A stretch of DNA of 64,000 bases from Nereocystis luetkeana (GCA_031213475.1 JARUPZ010000010.1:4814776-4878775); one strand, 5' to 3'. Counted from the stretch's first letter, positions 29,001 through 42,429 are shown. Numbers and translations: made by a program. Notes: generated by a model not told the origin, from the letters alone.

Positions 29001-32000
29001 GGAAGCTCATCGTTGCTTGACATGGTTAATGAGCCTTCAAACTGTTATGTATTCACGTAGGGTGGCTGTTTGCTTTTGTCGACGATTCTCTCTCTGTATC
29101 CCTCTCTGTATCTCTCTCTGACTCTCCTTCTCTCGCTTTCGTCCATCCCCATATCGTCCGGCGCAAAGGTGGATCCATCGCACGAAGCGGTCCTCGAAAC
29201 TCGTCCCCCCTGGTTCGAGCTAGACTCTGCCTCCCTGTCTGAAGCTCTGGTACCGTGGGCCCCTATCGCAGCGAAAGTGCTGACACTCGTAGCGTGGGCG
29301 TGGATATCCTGCAAACTCGTGAGGGCACTCCACTTGATGCTCGCTTGTATTCTGGTAGCATCGTCGCCGATCCTGAGTGCCCTCTTGACGATAGACACAT
29401 GGCGCGCTATGCTCTTTGTGGGGAAGCTGTCAGCGTCCAAGACGTGGTTGGCTGTGCTGTTTCTGTCGGACACATGGGTCCGGGGACTATTGCTGGCGAA
29501 GATCTCGGTGGTGAGCATGTGGCTGGCGGTGGTGTTCCTGTTTAAGCTGGCGGGGAGGGTCGGCTTGGCCGTGCTGGAATCGGACGCCGTAGCTGCTGTC
29601 CTATTCCTGCAGGCCGCAGGTCTAACGATCTGGATCCTGGCGACCTATGACCCCGGGCAAGAGGGAACGGAGCAGCAGCAGCAGCAGCAGCAGCAGGTAT
29701 ACGTTACGTTGTTGCAATTTCGAGCGGTGCCATTTTCGTCGCAGCCTAAATTTCAAGCGCAAACAATGAAATGAACGCGTTATCGTCTGCAGCACTGGGA
29801 CGGCCGCTGTTGCGTATTGAGGCATTTCGTTCACCGATCGGGGCAAGGGGAGAGAGCCCTGATAGCATTTTCTCTCGGTGGGTGCAACGATATTACAGCT
29901 AGAATCTATATATTGTGCCGTACTGCAGTAACTAGGCTTTTCATTGTTTGGTTTTGTGTGAGGTATACAGTGGAGCTCCACGTCTTATACAGGAGGACCT
30001 TGTTGTATTTGAGCAGGTACTCTATATCATACCCTCCCTACCGTACTATTTGTAAATACTAGCATGCCTCGCTTCACAGAGCATCGTGTCGCCTGCAATT
30101 TGGCAAAATATTACACAGTCCTTCCTCAATCTTGTTTGCCCCTCCGATATTGGCAACACACAAGGACCTCCCCTTGGAAGAAATAGCGCTTTTCTGGCCA
30201 CATGGCTGTAACCCAGACCCTTTTTTGTTCCCCCTCGTGCTCACTGACGTCCGCCATTATCCCATGCGTGGGTATACAGGTAAACACTTCTTCGACCCCA
30301 TCCCCTGTACAGGCGGTTTCGCCAGCGCTGCCAGTACCAAGCCCACTAGCACAGACTGAGGCCTCGACAGCACCATCATCAACGCCAACCCAATATGTGT
30401 CAGCACCCACACATGAGGCGGTCGCTGCCATTCCGACGGTGGCAGAGAGAAATGCTCACCATAAGGCTAGGTTACGCCGGGAAAGTGGGATCGGTTCACA
30501 CGTCTCTGCTATGCGGTGTTAGACCATCACCACGGCGTTGGTTTGTACCTAGGCAAACCGGATATAGGGGGATCGCCTTGTTGTTTTGTTTTGGACCTAG
30601 ATTTTCTTTCACTGTGGTCACTTCACCCTGCCGAAAGACGGGGGAAGGCAGAGAGGTCCTGTGCGAATATGACCACCTTCGTAGTTAGGCGTAGCAGGGA
30701 ATTATTTCAAATATCCCTCTCCCCTTGCGAGGTGTTTCCCAGTGATGACACTCTTAGTTTTGGGCAGGGAGGCCATAAGGGAAGGAGTGTGGAAGGGAGG
30801 GAGGCCATAAGGAAGGGCGGGAGGGGGGGGCGTAAGGGAGGAGGGATGGGGGAAGGATCTAAGCGAGGGAGGGATATGGGAGGGGAAGGAGGAGGTGCGC
30901 GAGGGTACATGTCGCTTGCACGCCCCCCTCCCCAACCGGGCATCCTTCGCAGCCGAGAGGGTGCAGGCGGCAGAGGCCCTGATACCGGTAGTGCTCGTGA
31001 TAGGGAAGATGCGGAGGGCAAGCACCACAGCGGGAAAATATGTATGTAAAACTGCATACAGTGCCAGGTATATAATCCGAAGTGACTTTCGTATCATGCA
31101 CCTATACCTGGTGCATCACACGCGAAAACGCGATAAGCTGCCCTTAAACGACGAAAGGATGTCGACTTGTTTTTTTTGTTCTTCGCTTATAAAAGAAAGG
31201 TAGGTGGGGCACACCTGCGAGGGCAAGAACATGAGGCGGTGGCCAATTTCACGGCATTTATATCCTGCGCGGTATGTGCAGCAGGGCGCGAAACACTATA
31301 TTTGGTCCCATTTATTATATTCGCCCTTCTTTTTTTTCTCTCTCTCCTATTGATAGTCGTACGAGTAACTCAGATCCGGGGTCACACGGCAGGCTCAAGC
31401 CCCCCCCCGCCCCCTTAACTCATTGAAGCTGTCATCCATATGCAAGTCCGCCTCACAAGCGGTTCTTAGTAGGATGCAGCTCGCCCTTCAAGCGACTCGC
31501 CGGACACCTCACGGCGCTTCGCGCTTGGTGCAAGCGCAGTAAGCCTGGTCGGTGAAAACCCGACATGCTCCGCCCCGGCATTGTAGGGATCCGAGGGTCT
31601 ATGGTCATACGACTACGGCCATGCATGAGATCGAGTACATGTCTCCTATCTATCGAGTACATCCCCTTCCTTCACACTACGGCTTGCTTTTTTGTCACGA
31701 GAATGCTTAGGCCCTTTCTTCCCTCGTCGACTCGTGTCACACCAATCATTGTAGGTCTACTGTAGGTCGACTGTACACACAAACCTATGTATACAAATTG
31801 TGCAGCCCTGACACCTACATTAACAACAAATGTTGTGGTACTGCTTTGGATGAGGCTGGAAACCCGGTAATTACCTGGGTTCAGGCACTGGGGGTCGTAT
31901 TGTTGGACTCGGGAGGCGGATCTTAGTTAAAAAACCAGGGGTTTTCACGGCGAGGCACATGCTTGGCTCTCATTCACCTCGAGCACGAAAGGAGAAATCT

Positions 32001-35000
32001 GCTCTTCTTCTATCTCTAAGCAAACAACACCCCTGAGTACCAACGAGTACCGGCTTAATAGGCAGACCTCTCCAGGGATACAAAGTGTACCGACCTTGAT
32101 CATAACACGAACGTGACGCTGGCTCATGCTAGGCTTCTTGCCTAGGAAAGGATGCGTTCTTTATACTGCACTAACTTCAGTTCAACTGCTCCCGATTGAT
32201 ATTTCCCTGTAAATCTCCGCTTTTCTGTGTTTTTGTTACTACTGGTGTTTGTACCAGGTACCGTCAGCACAACATTCAGTCGCAAATCCTGTACGAACGA
32301 GCAGCGAAACCGCGCACTCAAGGGATGCCCCCTGCTATTTCTACGTAGATACGAGTGGTACCACTACCACATATTGGTAGCTTTTTCTTCTCTTCTTCTT
32401 ATTGTTTCCCCGGTTCCATGTATTATCTTCGCCCCCCTGTCCTCTCTCCGAGTAGTAGCTCAGGTCCGGGGTCACATATAATAGGAGGCTCTTAATAAAT
32501 CCACCCTCCCCAAAACGGTTTGTGACTTGCATTTTATATCGCGAGAAGGCTATTTCTTCCCTCATCGACTCGCGTCTAATTTTGTTTCTACCCACGTTAC
32601 AAAGGCGCTCTAAGCAACTGATTCCTTTTTATTATTGCAAGTCAAGCCAAAACTTCGCTCACGGTGGGATTCGAGCTCGGGTACCAATTGCAGTAAAACC
32701 AGAGTATCGTGGCAAGGGAATTGACTGCAGGAACTGGCTCGGAAGGCAGCTTCTCTTGTTCAGGAGCCTTCTTTTTTGTTGTCGTCGTATTATTCCCGTT
32801 TTTGATGAGAGAATAGGGGGCAGTTTGAGAGTGAGTCGATAAGGGCTTGGTCAAGGCATCAAGCCCACTCTGCTCTCTTCCATTGACCCGCTAGAAGGGT
32901 ACACGCGCTTGCCCGAGGAATTGTCCTCGGACGCTGGTCTACTCTTCTCGTAACGACTCCTAACCACAGAAGTAGCCAAACCCTAGGATACTTCTGTCGT
33001 CTACTAACCCAATTTTACGGGTTATCCTGTCGTTAAGGGAGGCCTGTCCTAGGAATATTCCTTGTGTCCCCCACGAAAGCACGAAAGCCATACTACTGGC
33101 TGTCATATCTACCGACAGAAACTTCGGAGCCCCAAGAATACCCTTATGGTATTTAGGGCTTTGGTTCTTGTTTACCAAAAGGAACTTCCGAGCCCCAGGA
33201 ATACTCCTAGGATGTTCAAGGCTCTGACACTGCGGGCTATCTCATAACCACTTCTATAGCCCGATGCTATAGCATATCAAGCAATGCTATTATATTATTA
33301 TTTGTAGCTAACCACTAGACTACCGGGTCGAGCTTCAGTAGATTTAACAAGAGCGGCGGCGGGCGACCGACGGCGCTACTGACCGAGCGACGGCAAGCGA
33401 CGACGGCGGGCCACGGCCGCCAAACTATAATTACGGAGCGACGAGATCGAGCCACGGCGCGATCGACAAAGCGGTCGAGCGAGCGATGGGGCGGGCAGCG
33501 CCAACAAACTACGGAGCGACGAGGTCGAGCGACGGTGCGATCGACCGAGTGACCGAGGGAGCGACTCGTGTTTCGTACGCGTGACCCAATTCGTTAGGAA
33601 TATACTACTTTGATGCCACTGGAGCTTCGCCCCTTCGGCTTCAAACTCCTCATTAATAGTATTAATTTCTTCAGAAGGATGTGGGCCAACGAATCGTTCA
33701 CGTGTCAATAGTACTGAACATAAGCAGTAGTAGTATGTAGAGGTACTCTACTGCACAAACCTGGGGAAATGGCATGTTCTCCCTCTCTCGCCCTGTAGGA
33801 GGGTACACCCCCGGACACGCCTTGGTTGTGTGCGGGACAACAACCCCCATGATCGCAGCCAGGATCGCCATGGGCCATGCAGCGGTACTCCTCGCTGGCG
33901 CTGGCACACTGGCACCGATCGAATGCACTGACTGGTGCGTTTAGGCATCACATTATGCTGGATGAAATGAGATGCGCAGCTCTACGCAGCAGCAACATGA
34001 ATAGCAGGTGCACCGACCACACGCACTGCAACGGCGGAGGACGCGCCCTTCCCAGCAGAAGGTAGATATATATGTCAAGTGTATTGTGGAATCACGCTTC
34101 CTTGCCTGAAGACTTCTGGGCCACTATAATAGTGTAGGCCACGCTGCTTGGTACGAAGCATCACCAAGAAGGGCTCTCTCAGGAAAAATCTAAACAATGG
34201 GAATGACTCTGCTTGATAATATTAGTAGTCATTCCCATTGGTGTTGATTCCCATTGACTTTTCCCTACGGTCCGGTGGTGGAAATCGATTTTATAAGCTG
34301 TGAACTCGGGTAGCGTTTGTTACGTAGCATTCTTAGTCCACGTGCATTTCCCTACAATGGCGTCACAGGCAGGGCGAGTTCCGTGGTTCGATTCTCGCCT
34401 TCGTGTCCCGAAAAAAGGGGGATGCATATATCATGTTCTTGTAAAACTCACCCACTTCGGAAACACCCTGGAGGGAACGATGAGAGCAATGCGTTGCGGT
34501 CATTGCATACTGAGTCCGGTACCGAAACGTAGGAGGTAAAACATAGAGCCAGAGTCTCACCGGGGTTCCTGACTTACTCGCAAGAAGATATAAGTCCGGT
34601 TTAGTGGGGGATAATGTGGTAGAAATCGAGTTTTTAAGCTTCAAACTCGGGTAGCGTTTATTACATACCTGGTAACAGTTTTAGCCTACAACAATGGGAA
34701 TGACTATTAATATTAATACTAGTAATTCCCATTGTGTCCCTCCGTACAGTTCCGGTACTGGTTTCATGTTCATTGGTCGGGCGATAGGCCAACCCGGGGA
34801 TGCAAAAAATCATGTTTCTTGTGACTTTTCGAACTATTCACCTGTGTTGCACTGCCCACCAAACACAAGAAAGCCCCGACAACAAAGACGCTGGAAGCAC
34901 GTTTGCCGCCGTTTTTTTCACGAGGACTTTTCGTTTGTCTCCTCTAGCTCCGAACGTTTCCATCGAGCCAAAAATTGGCCAGCAGCAGATATGAGCTCCT

Positions 35001-36862
35001 TGGTGCACTCCTGTGAGTGAGTGTGCCAAAGCAACAGCACTCTTCGTGACCTCCTTCGGGGCGGACCTCGTCATTGCTGTGTGAAAATAAATGTGGTTCC
35101 AGGCGCTTGAATTCCCAGTTTCTTGTACTGTAGCCGAGTAATATTTTTCTTTTTTAAAACGATAAGAAGGAGAAGCCTGAAGCGACGAGTACGTTTCTCC
35201 GTCCCGTTCTACACCAGACGAGAAACTAGTTGGCTCCAGTACAAGACGCTGGAGATTCAAGCACCTGGAACCACATTTTCAAACTTCAGCGTCGAGGTCC
35301 GCCCAGAAGGAGGACACTAAGTACTGTCGCTTTGGTGCACTAACGGGTGTGCACCAAGGAGCTCATATCGGCCCTGGCAAAGTTTGGTTCGATGGAGACG
35401 TTCGGCGCTAGAGGAGACAAACGAAAAGTCCTTGTAAAAGAAACGGCGGCAGACGTGCTTCCAGCCTTTTGCTATCGGGACTTTTTTGCACGCAATGCAA
35501 CACAGGTGATTTTTTTGTTTTTCGTTTCTTTGAAACTGCCAGACACACCCACCGACAGAAGATCAAAAGATATCGAGTCTGCTCGGAGCGACCGAGAAAG
35601 CAAGGATATTAACCCGGCCACCCCAGAACCACGGACTCCCCTGCACCTAGGGCGGTCCGTCTTTGAGGCGGCCACTTTCCAGGTCAAATCCACGGACAGC
35701 ATTCTTGGGCGTTGAGACATCTACAAATTATAGCTTTTCTTTTCGCGGGTGGCAAGCAGGCATCATCATCATGCTGTTCTCTATCTTCTTTCTGGCGGCA
35801 ACGTCTACCATGGTCTCCCACCTGGGCAGCCTCGCTGTTAACAACGCAGTGATGTACGAGGTCAACCGCGCCGCAGGCCACGGCGCTCTACAGTTCTTCG
35901 GGATGGTCATGGCGCCTGTCATGGTAAGCACCGTTCGTTGTGGTTGTTGCTCATTTCAACCACCGTCATGTTCGGCCAGAACGTGCCATCATCCCAAAGA
36001 TGATACATACGCGGCACGCGGTACTGCTGTGTTATAGTCATAACGGCACGTATCCTACTGCAACATGAGCGCTATTAGTACGCGCAGTATGTACCTCATT
36101 TGCAACCAGCAACGCCGGCGACTACCCGTACGTATTTCTGCGGGTATCGTCCGCAGTTTTCATGAGCTTACATCCCTGGTGTGTATGGTGCGTACGCCCG
36201 AAGAGCGCCGGCGTACCGATGGACGACCACGATAACCCAACTTACCGTACAAGTAAGTGTCGTCTTCTTCGAGCTTTCTTTGCATTTGATTCACTCAAAG
36301 ATACGTGTTTCCTTTCATCTCTCGGCTCTTCTGTGTTGCACGTCACGTGGGTGAGGGTATATAGATGCGCGAAATAGTAGATGACCGCTACAGTAGTAGT
36401 ATATAACCCCCATCTCATGCAGCACCCGAACAAACCGTGCCCCTGCATGTGTTTTCGTTTTTCGACAGATTTCATACATCAGTCGAGGAGGGTATGACGG
36501 CGCTGACATCCCATGCCTCGAGGGACCGATGTCGGAAGGTGATACTGTCCTCCTCCTACGTGTTTTTCTGTCCTCCCCATCCACGTGTTTTGCTTTTTAT
36601 GCGAGTCGATGAAACAAGTCTGATTGCACTGCGGATCGTAGACGGCCTTGAATACGCGCGCGGTCCCCATTGGCTATGTATGGTCGGCGTTCCTGGCTTC
36701 CTATGTAGACCGAAGGGTTGCAACAGTAGCAGAGAACATCTTCCTTTACAGCAAGCATGATATATATATATATGTGTCTGGGGTATAGCACTATTTCGCA
36801 GCTCAGTTACAGGTGGACAGTTCCCGAACATCTGCGAAACAGAACATAAAATGTGTTCTGTC
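26040..36862 (+). pseudogene. Gene C: 5' part of the repeated membrane-protein gene, truncated at the array end
   Basis: Third version of the gene. Exon counterparts: 26040-26168, 26284-26328, 26924-27057, 27166-27359, 27601-27654, 28333-28462, 28917-29024, 29169-29696, 30280-30487, 33799-33934, 35734-35923 and 36469-36538. Homology stops abruptly at about 36862 (after TGTTCTGTCA), so exons 13-17 and the stop are absent. Differences that could matter are a lost donor after the 54-nt exon (27655, GA), a GT-to-GG change after the linker exon (30488) and two extra CAG codons. It might be transcribed as a truncated membrane protein, but I treat it as a broken copy. Confidence 0.5.
34838..35509. 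mobile_element. Foldback element with long inverted repeats (copy C)
   Basis: Counterpart of 20866-21542, with the same termini TCACCTGTGTTGCA / TGCAACACAGGTGA. Small indels distinguish the two. Confidence 0.6.
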
Positions 36863-38070
36863 AACAGCAGCAATGTCGGCAGCGTGGAGGGGCACCTCGA
36901 TCCAGCACGCGTGATTCAACCGACAGCCTCTCGTATTAATAGTAACTGGAAATGATCGACCACAATATCCCCGAATATATGGAGCACACTCAGCACAACA
37001 AACACCACCACACACTGCACAGCACAACCCGGCACACAGGCCGTGATTCCGATGGATTTACTGTGCGCGCACAGACGCGAACCAACGCCGAGACCAACTG
37101 CTGTTGTAGTGGTCTGATGCCGCGAAGAGACGCGCTGGGTGCGCTGCACTGCGTGTAGGACCCTAGCATCCTAGCCTACTCTGACTGCCTTTCTTTGGTC
37201 TGGTGGCCGAGAGACGTGTCGAGTCAACTCATCTTGGTATCGCTGTACTTCACAATGTGACTGACTGCTGCTGTAGTCTACGAGTACGTATCCATCGAGA
37301 GGTGCGCGCCGAGTGCGCTTCTCTTGGTATCTAGGCCCAAACCCGCGCCAGCCGACTGTTGTCGTCTGACCACGGAGAGATGCGCCGCCCGCTGACCGCG
37401 CGTCGGGCGCGAAGCAACGACGCTATACAGTTGTTTCACCATCCAACTCATCGATCGTTCTGCTGCTGTTTGTTGTCGTGGAGAACATCTTGAATTCAGA
37501 GAGCTCGATCTTCTAGTGTACTTGGTGTGATATCATAAATATGTTGGTACAAGGCATGATGGTACTAAACGGCTTGATATACTATATCATAATATGGAAC
37601 AAACACGGGATGGGATATGGGATATGTTGGTGGTATGGTATAAGGGGAAAACGTCGTACCAGGTATGTGGTATGGTATGTGTTGACGGCATGGTACGGGA
37701 AAACACAGTACCTGGTATATGTTATGGTACGTTTGCGGTATGGTACCATGTTACGGTGTCGTGGGTGTATTATATGGCTAAATTCACCTGGTGGTATGGT
37801 ATGTTTCAGTATATAAGGCCCGTTAGGGTCGAATACGTCGTACGAATATCATCTGTAACAACCTTATATATCGACCATTGGAAAGTGCTCGAAAGTATAA
37901 GGCTTGCGGACAGACGTACAGACAGACAGACAGACAGACAGACATACAGATTTGCAATTACCAAAACAGAGACTCAGTTCTACAAATTAAGAATAGGTGT
38001 CCTGTACTGAATCTATTTTACGGAACCGTGTTGGGTCGGGCGTCGGCACGAGTACTGTTTGATCCCTCTC
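36863..38070. repeat. Unique flank with GGTAT-rich and ACAG microsatellites
   Basis: Starts at the right breakpoint of the 14-kb array. 37590-37830 is a low-complexity GGTAT/GGTATG-rich stretch. 37915-37945 is an (ACAG)n microsatellite. I see no gene; ORFs here are translations of the repeats. Confidence 0.5.
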
Positions 38071-38479
38071 TTTAATCTTGGGAGGTTGAACGAACAGCCC
38101 AACACCATGCTCCTACGTATGGTATATTGGTGCTTGAGTACAGCAGCAGACCTATACCTGGTATACTATTGCTGTACTTGCGCCAGTACGTGCGAGGTAC
38201 GTCGTACTGACAGGTACCTGGTATGGGGTAAAGTAGTACATTTGCACCATATCTCCGAATGTGTAATGAGCATTTTTGCACTAATATGAAACTAAAACGG
38301 TGCTTACAATTCCGGACAGAGTCAGCATTGAATATCAATATTGCAGCAGAGTCCGGGCTCGTGGCGCCCTGTCTTCCTTCAAAATACGAATTGATTCCCA
38401 ATTGACGGTCGCAGTGGAGCAAGCGTACTTTCGGCAAGTGACTCAAAGGAGCGCTTGCACAAGCGATGCGGTGGGAACC

Positions 38480-39007
38480 TACTCCAGAAGCAGCGCTGCA
38501 CGAAGCGCACCTCCACCTGGTGCGCGGAATACAGCAGCAGAGTATTCCCATACACATACATCTTGGAAAAGCAATGATACATCGTACCTGGTAGAGCTTT
38601 CGTAGAACGAGGAGAAGTGCTGCCTCTTCCAGACGTTTGTTGAGACAAAACCAACCGGAGTGTTTCGGTTTCTGCCACCCATGCCCAAGTCCTTGAGCTT
38701 TAAGAGAGCCCCCTTGTGGGTCAGGAGTAATTCGAGATCCCCGCCGTGCAGCATTGCTCGTGCAGGAGTAGAAGAGGAACACGACCAACATCTCTTGCGT
38801 GCAATGCAGGAAAGACTCCACCGCTACTAAACGGCCATCCGACTCTTTACGAACGCCGTCATTCATGAAACGACAATACGCGATCTTTGGCCCCAAAGCG
38901 GGTAAGCCAGTTGCTTGAGTACGGACTTGTTGATCGGACTTCAGAGCTACACCCTCTCGCCGCCTACTACCATCTGCAAGTTCCTCGGCCTCCTTCGCGT
39001 CGGGCAC
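38480..39007 (-). pseudogene. Possible degenerate coding sequence, minus strand, unknown family
   Basis: An open stretch of 311 codons (38072-39007) begins with plausible protein-like sequence (TGLPALGPKIAYCRFMNDGV, then VAVESFLHCTQEMLVVFLFY). About 38755 the more protein-like frame appears to switch by one base to a second ORF (LHGGDLELLLTHKGALLKLK, ending near 38590 with KRQHFSSFYESS). I read this as one frameshifted remnant, perhaps of a transposon ORF, but recognise no domain. The rest of the long ORF down to 38072 looks random. Confidence 0.3.
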
Positions 39008-39009
39008 CC

Positions 39010-40640
39010 TTCCTCCAGCCTCGAGGTTTGATTGTCTCTGTTGGTGCCCATTCGGTACTGCTCGGTGGTGCCCTTCTTTCTGAAACGGGGGAGTGGACTA
39101 TGAAGTCCATAAAATAGAAGCTGCACCGGCGTAGGGGTAGCTAGAAATCGCCTGCGTTCGCTGGGCACATCACTGCCTTCGCGCCGAGGGTGTGTACTCG
39201 ATCACAAACCGATATCGTTTTTTGTCATCGAGGCGCCCACCTGTTCTCTATCTCGCCCCTAAAAGCAGCAACCCATGGCCTTGACACTTGAAGCATACCA
39301 GGTACCAACCAGGTAAACTTGGAAACCGTTTGGGCACTTTCATTCCCCGACTCGTTTTTCGGGCATCTTTCTTGCAGTTGTTTTTCAAGTGTGATCATGT
39401 GTTGAAAGCTCGACGAGACAAACAGAGCCACGAGCAAAGTGTCAGCTCCGGGAGAAGTTGCCCGGGTCTCTAGTGTATACCTCATATACTGCTGTACTAC
39501 AATGTAGTACACGGTATACGACCAACGTCATCGCAATGGTCAGGGCGCTTCCACCTTCAGCATGCTGTGTCAGCCGAATGCTCGCGATGATGATTTTTTT
39601 TTCACCGTCTACAGACAGACGTACGGCTAATTTAGTACCTGGTACAATAGTAGTACCTGGTATACTGTACTTGTACTGTTAATAACACATGCATAGGCTG
39701 TAGGTGCAGATATCAGCTACTGCTGTACCAGGTACCAGCTGATACCAGGCATGCAATACGTACAACAAAACTAAAGCTTGCCACCGTCTCGAACCGCCAG
39801 ATATCTTCCACTGGTGGCGTGCACGCGTTTCGCTTTAATGCCGGTACGCTAGGATTCGAACATCGATTGCATTGGGTTACGCACACAAGCGTGCGCGGAC
39901 GAATCAAACAATATTCAGGGTCTAGTCGCCTGGTAAACCGGAAGCATTGTTGGGAAGCAAGGCCACAATATGAAACGCTTCCCTATTAATAGTTACTTTG
40001 CGAGCACGTTATTTCAGTGTTTGGTAAGGCTGTTTCATTGTTTACCTGGTGCTGGTACAGAGCAGCAATGGGTCGCAGTACGGGGTGAAGGATACGTCTT
40101 TTTTTGCAACTTGCGCCAGGAGGGCACGCGCAATATGCGACGTACAGCGCCGCAACAACTAGAAACCAACAGTGAGGCGGAGGCGTACGATTCGGTCGAC
40201 CGTTGGCTGAGTAACCATGCTGTGGAATGAGTGAAATATTCGTATTTTTTGCTCCCGGCGTGAAACGTTAGAGGGTGGACCGTCGACGAAAAACCTAATC
40301 AGTCAGAAGCTCTGTACATGTGTGCTCGCGATATGCTGTAGTGCCGGGTGTGCACGAAACAACTCGCAGCGCAGGCCAGAGTGAAGGCACGGGCACTCTC
40401 TCACAAAAGTTGTTGACCACGCGAAGTGAATCTCCGTAGACACTTGCCTGGTCCAGCAGCACCGTAGCTGCAAGGAACACACACTCACACGAGTAAAATA
40501 CTCACCAACATGTCGGTTTCAGTCCTGCATCGCAAGCAAGTATCAGGCGCCTACATCCACTTACGTTAGAACTCGCGACGACACCCGACAGAACGCCAGC
40601 GGTGATCAAATTTAACCACCCCACAACAATCGAAGGCCCA
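39010..40640. other. Non-coding interval with many TACCWGGTA motifs
   Basis: No supported gene. TACCWGGTA occurs at 39296, about 39635, about 39651 and about 39725, with related forms nearby. The motif TACTGCTGTA occurs at 39487 and 39718. Confidence 0.4.
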
Positions 40641-40790
40641 TGCGACTCCTTCGTCTGGATAATCCCCCGCAGCAAACAGCGGCGACCAGGCACCTGACAC
40701 GCCGCCCCTACGTCCTCACTACCAATCTGTCGTCGTACACCCCTTACCAGGCACTCGTCTTTGACGGCGTGCATCTCTCGACCACCCCGG

Positions 40791-41157
40791 CCCTTCGCGT
40801 CCACCTTCTACGAAGTTCTACCTGTACCGCCGCCGGAAACTCCAGCCAAGTACTCCTGTTCCGACCCTTCGCGTCCACCTTCTACGAAGTACTACCTGGA
40901 TCGCCGCCGGAAACTGCAGCCAAGCACTCCTATTCTGGCCCTTCGCGTCTACCTTCTACGAAGTTCTACCTGTACCGCCGCCGGAAGCTCCAGCCAAGCA
41001 CTCCTGTTCCGACCCTTCGCGTCCACCTTATACGAAGTACTACCTGTATCGTCGCCGGAAACTGCAGCCAAGCACTCCTACCCTGGCCCTTCGCGTCCAC
41101 CCTGTACAACGTACTACGTGTACCGCCGCCAGAAACTCCAGCCAAGCACTCTTCCAT
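40791..41157 (+). repeat. 74-bp minisatellite, five units with alternating subtypes
   Basis: Units start at 40791, 40865, 40939, 41013 and 41087 with CCCTTCGCGTCCACC. Units 1, 3 and 5 share TGTACCGCCGCC...CTCCAGCC. Units 2 and 4 share GTACTACCTG...CTGCAGCC. The true higher-order period is therefore about 148 bp. Because 74 is not a multiple of three, the 218-codon ORF through it (40640-41296) reads successive units in different frames. I regard the ORFs as by-products. Confidence 0.85.
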
Positions 41158-41159
41158 AA

Positions 41160-42425
41160 ACTCTGCACCCAAGGGAAACCAAGCACACGACCACGCGCCT
41201 GCCCACCACCAGGTAAGCAAGGGGGCAGTAGTTGTTGCGATTGTGCAATATGACAACGAGTATCTGGTAACGCTTAGAGTGGACAGCCTGTTGTAGGAGT
41301 TTGCCTCAGGACACAATGGTAGATACCACCAAACATAGATTTACAGATTTACTGACACGAGAACCCTATGGTTGACATACACCGCAATATGGTGCCCGGT
41401 GTACAGGCACGCCGGCAACCGCCAGCCAGCTATACTACAGCAGCACACTATACCACTGAAAGTTGTGCCGGTTCGGACAGTATGATTCAAAATATGTCAA
41501 AAATGAACGTACACGCCACGAGAAAAAAATATGGCACATGATACATACATAAACCGGGTGCCGTTCGATTCTTCGGCCATCGGCCGTTGCCGATCAGCTA
41601 CCTGGAATATATGTAGTAAAACAGTCGGAAAAGAGACGAATCCCCCGCCTTGCCAGTCAGTGAAAAACACTGAGAGTAGCCTAGCAAATCGTGACCAGCA
41701 TTAACATAACGAAGATCTGGGGCATATCGTAGACCAAGAAAAACCAGACTGCCAAAAGCACGTCTGTGACATAAACCGTATCGACACCCAGAAACAATAC
41801 GGTGTAAGTAACACATCTCACAAGCAAGACGCAACTCCACGCGGGCGTGTCGAGGCGCGGTTCGTAATATAGGCGCGTAACGACCCCTCCCCGCGCAGGC
41901 CTGTAGAGAGCACTCTCAGTGGCGCCTCTCAGCCTCCCCGAACCTCTCGAATATCGACACACCGTATACTGGGAGGGCCAGCGGACGAGCGGAGAAAAAG
42001 GGGGGTGAGCTGGTATCAGGAAACCTACGTACGCATCTGCAGACGACAAGAACCCTTCTGTGCAAAGACAAAATAGACCGTGCTGCGTGTTTTCTTGACA
42101 TTGAACAGTTGCTTCCATCTACCCGTCGACATCCAGCACACCCGGTAGTGTCCGTGCTGGATTCTTCCCCCCAGAGAAGTACCCAGTACAAACTCTGTGG
42201 TCACATGGCTACGACACAGAGATACAGCAAGAAGAGAAAACAATGCAATGACATGCCCTCGTACTGGATACGACGAGCACACTCTACAAACGCCAGCACG
42301 CGCCAGTAACCCAGATACATCACTACTTTGAAAGAGAGAAGTTTAAGTTAAATGAACGAAGCGAAAAAAAAAACCCACTCGTAAGAAAAAAAGTGGGGAA
42401 AAAAAGAGACAGAGCGAACGGGAAT
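41160..42425. other. Interval without a recognised gene
   Basis: No ORF here has supporting splice structure or a recognisable motif. A short piece at 42113-42140 (TCTACCCGTCGACATCCAGC) recurs at 47692-47715. Confidence 0.4.
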
Positions 42426-42429
42426 AAGG

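Noticed and set aside
37912..37945. ACAG repeat as a possible CRISPR or satellite
   Set aside because: Simple tetranucleotide microsatellite without spacers.
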